This document shows positions 12,611-25,263 of a DNA stretch of 64,000 nt, one piece after another. The notes beneath the pieces were generated by a model. The model was given only the letters and a program-made list of their open reading frames with translations, did no database searches and was not told where the DNA came from. Positions within the stretch are counted from its first letter, which is position 1; each line of letters opens with the position of its first letter. A program made the position numbers and the translations under genes. The stretch is from Serilophus lunatus (taxonomy: Eukaryota > Chordata > Aves > Passeriformes > Eurylaimidae): NCBI GenBank assembly GCA_013399895.1, contig VXBA01003139.1, positions 62,001-126,000 on the forward strand. The letters are read 5' to 3'.

Positions 12611-14286
12611 CTCTATTTTAATTTGGTTTAACTACTTTTGGTGCACTAGTTTTTTGAGATAATTGTTTAAATTAATTAATTTTAAAAATAAAATATTTGC
12701 TCTTCTTATAACTATTTACCTTGCATATTTAAATACTTGTTCAGAAATTTGTTCTGAGAATATTGATGGACAGATACACTAAAGTTCTATAGTTTGAGTG
12801 CATTTCCTAGGAAAAGTTTAATATTTTTATTTTATCACTGATGCAAACCCATTTTAGTAATATTTTAATGTTATTTTCAGTTTCCTTAGATTTCTTCTGT
12901 TTCTGCTAGCAAAGCACCTGTGTTGCAGGGTGGAAAGACTGTTGTCTCTGTGAGAGTTAGAGAATGGCTTGCATTCCTCCCTTCTAATTTTCATATGTGC
13001 TGAAAGCCCAGAGTGATCAACTTTACTTGCAGAGTCAAGAGATGGCTCTGTATACAGGTTTGCAGATTTCAGGTTCTACAAGGACCCCTTCAAATCACCC
13101 GTGGAAGTAGAATTAATCTATGCTAGGTAAAACGTCGGTGTCAGTCAATACATATGTTGAAGCATGGAGTAATTCAGCTACAGTTCAGTTTCTGTTTTAG
13201 TATCTTTATGGCTTTCTCCAAATCTCATAACACCAAATTCTAAGATTAAACAGTTACAGCAAATTTGTTGTGTTATTGCACGAGCATAAATGCTAATGAT
13301 TCCTCATCTTCATAATTCAGCAGTAGTTAAAGCTACACACACTTAAGATGCATTACATTAAACGTTTCACTTCTGCAACTGACATCTCTGCTTTTGATCC
13401 CATTCTGCTGTCACCTCTGATTTTGCTAGTCATCTGAGTGTCTTTGTTATATGTTAATGTATTTTGAAATATTTGTTCTTTTAAAATAGAAGTAGTGGGT
13501 TATACATATGAATGTATACTAATCATATTGTAAGCAACAACTTTTTAGTAATTCCTCCTTTTGTTGTCATGTATTTCAAAGCTTTTTCTATCTGAAAAGA
13601 ATTGGATAAATATTTTTAATAATAGATTAAATTAAAAAGATAAAACATAATCTTTCTTATTTTTGACCTGTCTCTTTTTCAGCTGCACTTGACAAAAAAT
13701 GAATTAATAGTACTTTTTGTATTAAAAATATTCATAAAATATATATGACAAATATCTGTTTCATTAATAGCTGCAAAACTGCGGAAATTACAACACAAGC
13801 ACTTCTGAAGTTCTGTTGAATTTATTAGAAGATGGGCTTTACTAGAACAAACTTAACACTTTTTTAACACTGTTATGTTTCTGAGATGTGCTTTTTGGGT
13901 TTTTTGGTTGTTTTTTTTGTTGTTGTTGTTGGTTTTTTTTAATGCTGACATGTCACACCTGTTAAGCACGCAAAACACAATTTTAAAGTATCGTAATTCC
14001 TGAAGTGTCCAGTGAAGCCTGATAAGATGTTGAGATTCTCACCAATAATAAAGAACAGCACAAGTGCTTGTCATGAAACCATATAGCCTTCCAGATTCCA
14101 CAAAATCATGGAGTAGAAACTTCCTAGACAAGTAGATCATACTTTGCTTTAGAAACCTGACTTTATTTCTTGGATTATTTCCTTTACTCTCCCACTTCTG
14201 TGTTTTCTCAAAAATTATCACTACTTTGGTTTATTAATGCAAAGATGAGTGGCATAAATAAATTGTATAGATGATAAAAACTTAGA
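12611..14286. other. AT-rich sequence; T/G-rich tract
   Basis: No gene recognised. A T- and TTG-rich low-complexity tract lies at about 13891-13940. Confidence 0.5.
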
Positions 14287-14376
14287 GGTTTAGATGATGG
14301 GTTGATATTGGGTTATATGTTGGACTGCATGATCTCAAAGCTCTCTTCCAACCTTGTTAATATTGTGATACTGTGA
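14287..14376 (+). mobile_element. CR1 LINE, short 3' end fragment
   Basis: About 90 bases of CR1 3' untranslated end, recognisable by TTGGACTGCATGATCTCAAAG followed by CTCTTCCAACCTT and worn tail repeats (ATTGTGATACTGTGA). Strong 5' truncation is normal for CR1. Confidence 0.75.
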
Positions 14377-17014
14377 GGTTAAAGTCCTGCCCTCTTTTTT
14401 AATAAATGCATTTTCTCACCAGATTTATGTTGTGAATTCTTCCACAGAACTCTGTTAATACTACAGTAGTATCTCCAAATTACCATATAGCAATCGATCA
14501 TTCCAGTTTCACAGAACAGAATTAGCTGGCATTTTGATGCTAAGCTTTGGTGGTGAAATAGCAATGGATCTTGCTAAAAGCTATCTTAAACCAATGAAGT
14601 AATAGGAAGTTCTAGGTTGAAAATAATATCGATAATGGGAGTTTCTTGCCTGAATATAGGCTTAGTGTGTAATTTCAGATATTCTAAGATACCTGAGAAA
14701 TCTGCAAGGAATCAACTTTTTTACAGAGAGCAGAGAATTGAAAAGGATATCTTATGAATCTAGGTTGCATATTAACACGAGTTCAAGACTACTGCAGAGG
14801 AAAAAAGTACACTCCTTTAACACAGTTTTAGCAAACATCACAATCAAAACTGCTTACTATTTTGTAAAGAAAACAGACTAGGTCAGCAATTGGTGTAACT
14901 CAGGGTCGATATCAACAATAAGAAATAAAGCATGACATTAGGCACTTGCAAAATGTTAATCAACACCTAAAAAATGCCAATATATGCTTCTTTAACTAAG
15001 TCTACCCCACTACATGAACTCTTAGGTACACATATCCACAAGAATTGTGGATTACAAGTGTAATATTCCTTGTTCTGGAAGCAGGACCTCTTTCTTCCAT
15101 TCCTCTCCTACAGAAGACATGGACAGTCAAGTTTTTAATGCATTTTTCACTCCCTACAGCTCTATGATTTGCTCATAGGTGTGAAGATGCTCCACAAGAT
15201 CCCACATGCACACTCACAGTGGGGTCCTGAGTTCCTGCAGCACATAATGACAATGCAGCAGTTTGATACAAGCTGCTCCTAATGTCCCACAGAGATGCTG
15301 CTGTACCAGGTCGAGACTGAGGTTGTGATGCTGATGCTGTGGCATCTGACAATGTCAGAGCAAGTTTTGACTACTATTCTTTTCTTTGCTATTTTAATGC
15401 TACTCCTACACTTCCTTTCTAGCTGACTTCTTTGATTCAAGCAACTCCTTGTAATCTTCTGGTTTCCATTTAATCCCAATAAGCAATGTTCCTCTTTAAT
15501 CATGAGAAAAAACAAACACTAAATGTAACTGTTCTAAGTGATGGACCTTAGAAAAGGTTTTTCTCAGCCTATGTGAAATTTTGCAGCCCCTTCCTAGATA
15601 CTAAACTCTCCCCCAAGCCCTGCAAAGGGAGGCTAAGTAGGTGTGTAGCATAGTTTGCTGTCTTAATGCCCAAGAAACACATCTCTCTCACACTATTAAA
15701 TCTAGGCTGGAGGAATCAACATATTACTGAACTCAACTTCACTTTCAATTGTATTCTCACTCTGGTGGAACAGACTCATGGTGAAAGAAGATGACAGAAT
15801 AGTCTAGATGTTGATATGAGGGAAAGTCTACAAAGTACACGTGTTTAATTCAGAATCCTAAAAATTAGAGAAATTTTAAGTGTGAGAGCAATGTTCACAC
15901 CTTTTAATATTTTTTGGCTTAATACAATAAAATAACTGGAATATTGCCTTTTATTCTTTTTTCTTGAAGCGTAGTTTCATCATTTGAGACTTTTGTGGCA
16001 AAGCATTCCAAAAGAAACTGTTCAATACTAATTTTTGATTGGCTTTAAAATTCTCAGTCCTCAATTTTAGAAAATGTATTCTTTATTTTTTAGAAGACAA
16101 GCAATTGATGATCTATTTTCTCAGAACCATTCTTTTATTTCTAGGCATGTCATATTTTCTGTGGTTTTGGTTTATTTGAGGTTTGCTCTCTTTTTTTTGG
16201 TCACATAAATACTGTCATCCTTTTCAATTTCTCTTAATATAGAAGCTTCTCTGTGCTTTTGATTGTTCTTCTTAGTCATACATAAGCCTCCTCAAGTTCT
16301 GTAGTATTCTTTTTGAGATGGGTGACTAATAATACTCAGAGATACTTCATTATTATATGTCTAAATAATAAATACTATTAAATTATATTAGTATTTATAT
16401 TCATAAATATATGTAACCTAAGTAATATCTATTTATGAACCAGTATCACACACACTCTAAATGTGCATTAAATATAATTTAAGGCAAATAACTGCAGTAA
16501 ACACAATGCATACTACATAATACTGTGTGCATCATTTACTGTATCTTTATATGGAATTTAGATAATGATGTCTACCCATTTTTGTGTACTCACTGAATAC
16601 ATGTAAAATTATCAAGCAAATGAATTGTAATTGTTGATGAATTTTAGTTACAGGTTAAAAAAAATAAAAATCAGGTCCCTCAATTATTGTGGCTGATTAC
16701 AGTTTAAAAAGCTTCAAAGAAAGATGAGAAATGTTCGCGGAAGACAACAACCCAGTGGACTATTTGATACAAAGAAAACATTGTTACTCTGCACCAGAAA
16801 TTTTTGTAAGTATGACAGGCTATTGGAGGAAGAAGTACTGACATGTTTATGCTGTGTCTTCACTCTTCCTTACACATCTTCCATAAGCGACTATCAGAGT
16901 GTATGAACTGCAGAGCTATTTGATCTGATTTGTACAGTCCTTATCCTTACATTTCCTTTGTTGCCTGGAGAAGAGGAGTCTGTGCCCTGTACCTAAAACT
17001 TCTTTGTACTGAGC
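14377..17014. other. AT-rich sequence without recognised features
   Basis: No CR1 or LTR signature found. The part at about 15060-15370 is somewhat richer in G+C and CTG/CAG triplets but matches no family I know. Open frames are under 80 codons and unrecognised. Confidence 0.5.
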
Positions 17015-17524
17015 CTCACTAGGTTGGAGAAAAATTCCCTAATGCTTCCAGGGTAATGTGTTTTGGATTTGAGATTAAAACAGCATTGATAACATGATAA
17101 TGTTTTATCTATTGCTGAAGAATATCAAAGGTTTTCCTGTTTTCCCTCTTCCCTAGACAGTGAATAGGCTAGGGGTGAGCAAGAGGTTTGATGGGTACTC
17201 AGCTGATTTAGCTAAACCAAATTGACCAGACGTATTTCACAACACATAACATCATGCTCTGCAGGCAGAACTGGTTGTTTGCTATATCCAAGGTAGTTGT
17301 TGCTTAGATACTGGCTGGGCATCAGCCTCCTTGTGGGAGGCGATGAATGGTTGCCCTTATATTACCTTTTTTTCCCCTTTTTTTTTCCCTCTCCTTCCTT
17401 TGCTTGTTAAACTGTCTTTATCTTGATCCATGAGATAAATAATGCTTTTGACCTTCTGGTTCTTTTGGTTCTGGGAGGGAAATATTTGATGGGTGCTTAG
17501 TTGCTAGCCAGGGTCAACACATCA
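17015..17524 (+). mobile_element. Old LTR of an avian endogenous retrovirus, family B relative
   Basis: Same block order as the LTR at 12095-12610 but a different subfamily: TGTGTTTTGGATTTGAGAT at 17058, CATTGATAACAT, ATTGCTGAAGAATATCA, GTGAATAGGCTAGGGGTG, ATAACATCATGCTCTGCA, ACTGGCTGGGCATC near 17310, and the polyadenylation region AAACTGTCTTTATCTTGATC near 17410. It ends in ...GCCAGGGTCAACACATCA at 17524. The TATA box is no longer visible. The 5' start is uncertain by some tens of bases. No internal region is attached. Confidence 0.75.
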
Positions 17525-19485
17525 TGTTGCTGATGTCATTATTATGTCACACCTTAAGGCTTTTTTTTTTTTTAATCCATAAATTATTTCAAAATAATTG
17601 CATTGTTGTTGAAAATTCAATCTTCCGAAAGGAAGAATGATGAAATCAGTGTTCTCTGAAGAATTTTAGGCACATGCATAAAGTATTTGCTTCTAACTGC
17701 ATGAACAAGAGTTCCAGTGAGCCCATCTGCTATTCAATTCACAGTTTTCAGTTCTCTCATTCACCACTGTGTTTTATTTTTATTGTTCATTGACAACCAA
17801 CTGACTTTATTATCTACATACTTTTCAAAAGCCTACTCTTAAATGAGAATTGTTAGTTGCTTCACAAACGTTTGTGCAACACTCAGCCCTCCAGTATTCA
17901 AATGACATATTGGTTATTTTTAAGGCCCTACAACACTAATGTTGGAAAATCGAACTCTGATCCATATTTAACTTTCAGACTCTCAGAGAGTGATTTGAGT
18001 ATGAAACTGTGGACTTAAAACAGTCAATTAAAAGAACCTAGGACATCCAACACATTCAGGGGAGATTCACAGAACTGACACAGGATTATAACAAACAGAT
18101 CCTTCCGAAGCAGTGGGTGAATACTGTGACAAATAATTTGGCATGAAAATGGTACTGCATGCCTATGTGCAGGCAACTGAATTCAGTCAAAGCATCTCAA
18201 GTTAGTTAAATCAGCCAAAATCAGGAAGAATTAGATTGCCCTAGATACCCAAAGATAGAGTCACAAGAAAGATTGCAGCTGGACCAAAGTTTAGTCAGAG
18301 GGAGTGAGTTTCACCCATCTAAGTATTAGAATTTCAGCAGCTCCTACCACCAAGAATATCTTATTGTCTTCGGTAACATGAAACAGTGCCTTTGTTTTCT
18401 CTCTGCTGGTTTGTTTCTGGTTAGCTGAAACAGAGATTAGGAATTCTGTTTGTGTTTCTTTAAATACGCTCAGTTTATGCCAGATGAGGACTGTCAGAAA
18501 AATCCCTTTTTACAACTTAACCTACCTGACATAGTCCAGGAACTGAGACACTGAGATTTACTTTTCACCTTTGGGCTCATACCCGTTAGAAGATGGAGAG
18601 TTAAAGCCAGGTGAGAACAAAGGCATATAATGATAATTGAATTAAATATGATGATAACTCACAGAAAATCGTAAAGAAACAAGTGGAATTTGTATTCTAA
18701 AGCCTAGCAAGGCTAATTTTACATGTGAATAGTAATATGTTTTCATTCTCATTTCCAGGAATGTGTATGCACTATTATAAAAGTCATGTGGAGAAAGAAA
18801 TTACCTTACCTGCTTTATAAATCCTTAGAGGATAAAGGTATAAGATAAATGCCCATGTGTTTAATTCACTCTAAAGATACCTTCTGCACTGAATAGCCAC
18901 TAAATGGCTTCCTTACAGAGACTGTTATACAAAATTCTAGCAGTGTAAAGATAACACTGTTTCAGATAAGCAAAGAGGGATTCCAGAAATTCTTCGTCTA
19001 TAGATTCACAAAGTGTGCTATTCCTTCATTCTGAGATGTTTACAGCACTGCATCAAGAAACAATAACAATATAATTGCTTTGCATCTGTTCTTCCCATCT
19101 TGAAATAACACATGTTCAGGAAACAACTCAGCAGAAACAAAAAGTGCTTGAAAAGATATCAAAGATGTAGCCATAAGACAGATCTGATAAAAAAAAAAAA
19201 CAAAAACAAAAAAAAACCCCAAAACTATTTTTGAAGGTTACTTTCATGAATTTAGCCATACAATGTTGAATGTAATTTCTTAACAGTGTATTAAAAAAGA
19301 AATATCTTGGTTTTATTACAAATATGAGCATTTCAATGATTTCACCCACTTAAACTTCTCAAAATAGAACTGAATATATTTGTTTACAGTAGTAAGCTTC
19401 CTTTATCGAAATGCTAAATAAAAATACTACTGCGTCATTTATTCATTCAAATATGCCTAATCAATTTTGCTGTTATGGTTTCTCT

Positions 19486-19486
<1 letters not shown>
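17525..19486. other. AT-rich sequence without recognised genes
   Basis: Nothing recognised apart from an A-rich tract at 19187-19218. The minus-strand open frames at 19040-19349 owe their Phe-rich parts to that tract. Confidence 0.5.
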
Positions 19487-19559
<73 letters not shown>

Positions 19560-19568
19560 GTCTATCTA

Positions 19569-19610
<42 letters not shown>

Positions 19611-19611
19611 A

Positions 19612-19646
<35 letters not shown>

Positions 19647-19688
19647 CGTCCGTCCGTCCGTCCGTCCGTCCATCCATCCATCCATCTA
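19487..19688 (+). repeat. Compound tetranucleotide microsatellite TCTA/TCTG/TCCG/TCCA
   Basis: Four adjoining homogeneous blocks: about 17 TCTA (19489-19556), one TCTG, two TCTA, then ten TCTG (19569-19608), one TCAG (19609-19612), seven TCTG (to 19640), seven TCCG (19641-19668), four TCCA (19669-19684), and a final TCTA (19685-19688). Each main block differs from its neighbour by a single transition. The three overlapping open frames through it are products of the repeat (Ser-Ile-Tyr-Leu, Ser-Val-Cys-Leu and Ser-Val-Arg-Pro units), not genes. Confidence 0.97.
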
Positions 19689-19904
19689 TTGACCTATCCT
19701 TCAAATATTAAATGCAAAAGATGGTCAGGCAATATTTCTAAACTGCCAGTTGCTGAATTCCTGTATACTTTTTCATTTATCTATATGCTAGACCCAGGTG
19801 GGATATTTCATTATCCCAGAAATTGCTACTAATCTTCCTCTCAGACAGAGTGTGACCACTCACATTCCCATTATCCAATTTGTGACTTAATAGGTAGTGA
19901 TGAT

Positions 19905-20563
19905 CACAGAATCATCCAATCATTAAGGTTGGAAAAGATCTTCAAGATCATCAAGTCCAACCTTCAACCCAATACCACCATGCCCACTAAACCATATCAT
20001 GAAGTATGCCGTCTGCTCATTTTGCAAATACTTCCAGACATAATGACTCCACCACTTTCCTGGACAGCCTGTTCCAATGCTTGACCACTCTTTCAGTGAA
20101 GAAATTTTTCCTAATAACCAACCTGAACCTACCCTGGTGGAACTTCAGGGGATGTCCCCTTGTCTTAGTGCTAGTTGCCTAGAAGAAGCTCCTTTCTGGT
20201 AGTTGCAGATAGCGATAAGGTCCCATCTCAGCTTTTTTCTTTATACTAAACAACTCCAGCTCCTTCAGCCGCTCCTCCATAGGACTTGTGCTCCAGACCC
20301 TCCACCAGCTTTGTGGCCATTTTCTGGATACTCTCCAACACCACCATGTCCTTCTTGTAATGAGGAACCCAAAGAGAACCCAGGATTTAAGATGTGGCCT
20401 CACCAGTGCTGAGTACACGGGAAGGGTTACTGCCCTTGTCCTGCTGGCCACACCATATCTGATATAGGCCAGGATGCCAGTGGCCTTCTTGCTCACTGGG
20501 GCACACTGCTGGCTCAGATCCAGTGGCTGCCAAAAAGCACTCCTAGGTCCTTTTCTGCTGGGA
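19905..20563 (-). mobile_element. CR1 LINE, 5'-truncated, minus strand
   Basis: On the minus strand this covers the end of the CR1 reverse transcriptase frame, the 3' untranslated region and the tail (TCACAGAATCATCC at 19906). A coding remnant survives at 20179-20496 minus, with the family blocks KATGILA, VRPHL and MEERLKELELFS still readable in the C-terminal part of ORF2, downstream of the catalytic motifs. The 5' end is cut near 20563 in the region encoding the segment just before KATGILA. It has no function on its own. Confidence 0.9.
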
Positions 20564-21339
20564 GATGATGAAATAATTCCTTTGGTTGATAGTAAACATA
20601 GAAGTTGAAATAAACATAGATGTTGCCAAATCCCTTGTGTACACTTGTAAGTTCTGATGATCTTGACCAGCTTTGTCTTGGGCCTTCACCCACATCCATG
20701 GGACCAGGAGCTCTATTTAGGCTCAACTTATTTTTAAGCTTGTATACCATTCCTGCTGCATTTATTTCGTAATGCAAAGATTAGCAAACTTATCAAAAAA
20801 GCCTCAGTAAAGTGGGAGAAACAGTACTCAGCTGAAGCATGTACCTTCAGTGATTTCCTTCTAAGTGTCAGAAAAAGTCTAAAGCAGAGTATAAAATGGA
20901 AAGATTCAGGTGAATTACAGGAAAAAGTGATTCTGTAGCTGAACACTTACAAAAAAGGCATCAAATAAGAAGGTACAGATCTCCAGTTTACTGGAGTTTA
21001 GGACTCTTTTTTATAATGCCGTGCACCCTACTTCACAAGTATGATTCAAAGAATCTGTAATTACACTAAGCTTCATCTTGTAAGAAAAAGAGTTTTAAAG
21101 ATACAAGATCTGAAAAAAAAATGGAGTAGCAAGGGAAAAGTATGGGAAGAACCACTTCTGAGCTGTTTATGCTACAGACTTATGAATCTTACTGGATGTC
21201 AAAGGGTGCTGCAAAATACACCTTTAAGATGCTTTAAGATGTCAGTAGGATAATCTCATACAAAATGTGACTGCATCCTTAAACAATAAAAGCCTAGCAC
21301 AGCCAGGAGCCAACTCATTCAAGGGTGTATTATGAATAA
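20564..21339. other. Sequence between two CR1 fragments, nothing recognised
   Basis: Short unrecognised open frames on both strands. No repeat family seen. Confidence 0.5.
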
Positions 21340-21526
21340 GCCTATGCAAGCTATTCCCTCCAGGGAAGTGATCACCTGTCAAGCCTGACAGAGTCCAAAA
21401 AGCATTTGGACAATACTCTCAGGCACATGGTGTGTCTCTTGGAGGTGGTCCTCTGCAGGGCCAGGAGTTGGACTCAATGATCCTTGTTGTGCCTTCCAGC
21501 TCAGCATATTCTGTGATTCTGTGATT
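21340..21526 (+). mobile_element. CR1 LINE, 3' end fragment
   Basis: CR1 3' end of a different subfamily: GACAGAGTCCAAAAAGCATT near 21387, CTCAGGCACATGGTGTG at 21419, GGGCCAGGAGTTGGACTC at 21458, TTCCAGCTCAGCATATTC and two tail repeats (TTCTGTGATTCTGTGATTC) ending at about 21526. Only about 190 bases are kept. Confidence 0.88.
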
Positions 21527-23087
21527 CATAAACAACTTTAAGGTAAAAATATGTTTTCCAGGCTTGCCTCCCATATTTTTTGTTTGTTTTCTTTTCACAT
21601 AAATTACCTTAGAGAGCAACTTAATGGACTTAAACCAACTGAAATTATATACACAAAAAATCCTGAGGGTATCAAGGTCACTCTTCAGTGTCAATATCAA
21701 GCACAATAACAATCCACTTACATCATAGACTGCTCAGATAGATATGCCTGTTAATAGATCTAAAATAATGATAAAAGCTTTGCACCTATGTTTATCTGCA
21801 GGAAATGTAGAGAAGGACAGAAGAAAATAATTTAATTGTGCTGCAGGCAAATGCTTCCTTTCAGCCCGTGATACTTTCAAAACCCTATCTTATCAAAACT
21901 AGGGATAGTGGAAAACCCTGCCCAATCAGATACACTTAATGAAGCACATAGCATTCATTAGTTATTAATTATTTTTTACAATAAAGTTAACAGTGAAAAA
22001 TATCTGTGAAAAATATTGTTTTCTCAAAGAAACTTTACTTGCATAAAGTATCACTCTTCTACAGTGACTTTCACCAGGTAAAGAGAAACATAACAATTGC
22101 AAAGATTTCTTTGATGTCAGGATGAAGGAGGCTAGAGGACATTGGTGTTGATCACTTTAAAACATGAAGGGTAAGTAGTATGTAATGGACCAACTGAACA
22201 ACTTCTACAGGGCATGACTCTCATTAGTCTTTGCTTGTGTCCAAACCCACAAGCCCGTTCACAGATATACTTGTTTTGTTTTATTTTAAGAGCTCACATA
22301 TACTGTGTGTTATAGAATTTTATCAGAAAGATCATACAGCCCTGTGGGTGAGGAGGATGCGGGATGATACTGTTGACCTTCTTCTACATCAACGTCAAAG
22401 CCAAGTCTCATTTTAGATTGGCTACAATTTTACAATGAGGTAAATAATGGGTATTAATGGCTGATTTAACTGTAAATATATTTTTGGCGAGCAATACAAC
22501 CCTAATATCTAACATAGCAGTATACATATATACATTAAAAAAAATAAAAGAAGGAATAGAATAATAAGAGTAATAAGAAAGAAAAGAAATGTTATAAGCA
22601 ACAAGCTTGCTGTAGTGGTTCTATAAGCTATTGAGCATCAAGGATTTTATTATATAACTCTCCAGCCTATTTAGAGAGATCCCTGTTTAAATATAGAGGC
22701 ACCTCAGAGACTGAATATCATTGCAATCATATGCCGCTGCACAGATATTATTTTTATTTTTTCTTTGCAAGATATCATAACCCTATAAGATTGTCTGATA
22801 TTTTAGTAAATATAAGCAGATGTAATATTGTTTGCTAACTATTTCCCTCCCCTTGGCTCACTGGAGAAAATGGAAAAAGGTTGTGTTTAGAGTGGGAAGT
22901 GTAATCCAATTCAAATCTTTGAATACACACAATTTTCCTTTCTTTCTTTTCATATGAATTATTCCTCAGCTAAAAGTCTCAGTGGGAAAACAGTTACTGG
23001 ATTATCCAAATGTTTCAACAGCTGCTGGTCCTAGCTAAATTTGAATGATATCCATGACTTACCCAGAGCCAGTGCTGCTGCTGTCTT
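21527..23087. other. AT-rich sequence without recognised features
   Basis: No gene or repeat family recognised; A-rich stretch near 22530-22600. Confidence 0.5.
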
Positions 23088-23367
23088 CTCAGTGCTGCCA
23101 CTTAAAAGGACAAGAGGCAATGGGCATAAACTGAAATAAGAAATTATTTTTAGCATCAGAAAACTGTTTTACGGTTATGGTGATCCAATACTGACTACAG
23201 ATTGCCCAGGAAAGGCTGTGTATTCTCCATCCTTGGAGGTGTTCAAAACCAGATTGGAGAAGATGCTGATCAGCTTACTGGACTCAGGCCTTACTTTGAG
23301 CAAGGGCAATAGAAAAGGTGACCTCCAGAGGTAACTTCCAGTCTCAACGGTTTTGCGATTCTGTGAA
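23088..23367 (+). mobile_element. CR1 LINE, 3' fragment
   Basis: Recognisable by GGACAAGAGGCAATGGGCAT (23108), TTGCCCAGGAAAGGCTGTG, TCCTTGGAGGTGTTCAAAAC, the block GGTGACCTCCAGAGGTAACT and the tail GCGATTCTGTGA. It holds the very end of ORF2 and the 3' untranslated region. Some internal blocks are shortened compared with other copies I know. Confidence 0.88.
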
Positions 23368-24987
23368 CTCTTATATTAACTTGACTGCATAAAAAAAGAT
23401 GGTAAACCACAGGTGTGTAAAATGAAATCCTAAATTCCCACTGCCTGTGTGATTTTGCAAGTTGTACATGTATATGAACATTTTCCATAGGAGGAATAAC
23501 TGATTAGAGTCTTCTAATAGTCTGTTCAGTCTCCCTGTTAATGGATGTTGAATTCTGTTTCTCTCTCTGGTCATACACTAAAAAGAAAATATAACAAGGT
23601 AACCTTTACTGATGAGTCCCTTGATTCAGGGAAAGAGCATAATTTATATCTTCCCCAAATGAGAACAGCAGAAGGACTGAGCAATATGATCTGCAGCAAT
23701 GACCACAAGCAAAGGGAACATTTCCAGACAAAGATAAATGTCTTAAGACTGTACTTAAACAGAATTTTCTATAGCAGTTTCAAAGGGCCAGCAAAGTACA
23801 TTCATCACCCCAGAAACTCCAGGAGAACAGGCACTGTATTTTTATGAAGTGTTCAGGATAATTGAGTGTAACATTAAAGCTGAGCTAGTTTTGTATGTAT
23901 CAGGTAGTGAGAAAATGAAGCAGAATTAACCACATGTGAGAATGATAAATAACAAATTCACAAGATATTTTGAATTTTTATCTTTCAGCTGGCCTTACCA
24001 CATGTAGATATGTGGGATAGTGTCCTCATAACTCACATGACAAGTAATTAGTATAGCTTGAACTCTTGCATCCATTCCACATTTTTCTCTTGCATTAATT
24101 TGCATAAAATTAAGGGCGTTAGATTGAGAATGATTTGTCACAGACAGTCTGTGGTGTACATCATGAGGTCTGTGATTAGAAAGAAGTCATAAATTCTGTA
24201 TAGCCCCTAGCAGAGCTTACAAAGAGCTGGCAAAGACCGAGTACTGTGGTAGCAGGAAAAACAGGGTAAGTGGTTCTAGCCTAGTTGCATCCAGGAAGAG
24301 TATCACAATCCAAGAAGAAACACTAGATCTCAGGCACGCTGTAGACATGTGGAAGATGAAATCCACAGGGTTTTTTTAATGTAATGACTAGGTATAAAAT
24401 AGCTTATTTTTAATAGACACAGAGTTAAACTGAGGTGACAGGTTTTGTCCCTTCTGCTTCTTGCTGAATCAGTGCTTTAAATGTGAGATATAATATGCCA
24501 GAAAAGCTGTATCCTTACTGCAGTGATTTCCTTGCCAACCTCCTGGAGGAAACAATGATGAGTGAAGTGAAAACGTTCCCTCAGTCTGGTGGTGCATTTT
24601 GTATGGGACAAAACCCCTTGGATTGTAAAAGCTGTAATTCAAGTTCAAAGACAAATCACAAAGACAAATCAATTTTATATTTTGTCACATTGTTTAACGT
24701 GGAACGGTTCGAAAGTATGAGATCTCCTTCTAATCTGTCCCTGATATAGCCCAGTATTAAATAGATTGTTCTTCTCTGTTTAATGCAACTACAAAAAAAA
24801 AANNNNNNNNNNNNNNNNNNNNNNNNNNNNNNNNNNNNNNNNNNNNAAAAAAAAGACAATTATTAAATGGGAAGGTCAGGTCAGGCAGTGAATAAATTAG
24901 TTGTAAATACATAAGGACTACTACAAAGACACAGAAATGGAGGGAAAAGCATTTAAAATTGTTTTTGTGAGAAGAAGGTCCACTTAC
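23368..24987. other. AT-rich sequence; contains an assembly gap
   Basis: No gene recognised. The open frame 23545-23847 (100 codons, plus) is unrecognised. A 13-base tandem duplication (AAAGACAAATCAC/A) lies near 24647-24672. The gap at 24803-24846 falls here. Confidence 0.5.
24803..24846. other. Assembly gap (44 N) inside an A-run
   Basis: N bases are flanked on both sides by runs of A (about 10 left, about 8 right), so the unresolved sequence is probably a longer poly-A or A-rich repeat. Open frames drawn across it are meaningless. Confidence 0.97.
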
Positions 24988-25263
24988 TGGGATTAAAATT
25001 TTGAACATTTTTTCACAGAGAGAGTGATTTCCCATTGGAATGGGCTTCCCAGGGAGGTGGTGGAATCGCTGTCCCTGGATGTGTTTAAGGATTGGTTGGA
25101 TGATGAACTTAGTGACATGATTTAAATGGTTTAGATGGTTTAAATGGTTTAGATGATGGACTGGTGTTGGATAGGTTGTTAAGTTAGGTAAAAGGTTGGA
25201 CTTGATGATCTTTATGGTCTTTTCCAACCTTATTAATTCTGTGTGTAATTCTGTGTGTACCAT
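24988..25263 (+). mobile_element. CR1 LINE, 3' fragment with tandem duplication
   Basis: The block CACAGAGAGAGTGATTTCCC at 25015, then CATTGGAATGGGCTTCCCAGG and GTGGTGGAATCGCTGTCC, is the end of ORF2. The 3' untranslated part has TTGGACTTGATGATC and CTTTTCCAACC and ends with repeated ATTCTGTGTGTA tails at about 25259. An 18-base unit is duplicated in tandem at 25121-25138 and 25139-25156. The block at 25015-25050 is almost the same as 54618-54653, so both belong to one CR1 subfamily. Confidence 0.92.

Noticed and set aside
19411..19832. Three overlapping open frames with Ser-Ile-Tyr-Leu / Ser-Val-Cys-Leu repeats
   Set aside because: They are translations of the tetranucleotide microsatellite in three frames.
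24656..25263. 168-codon minus frame crossing the N gap
   Set aside because: It passes through 44 unknown bases and poly-A, and its right part is reversed CR1 sequence.
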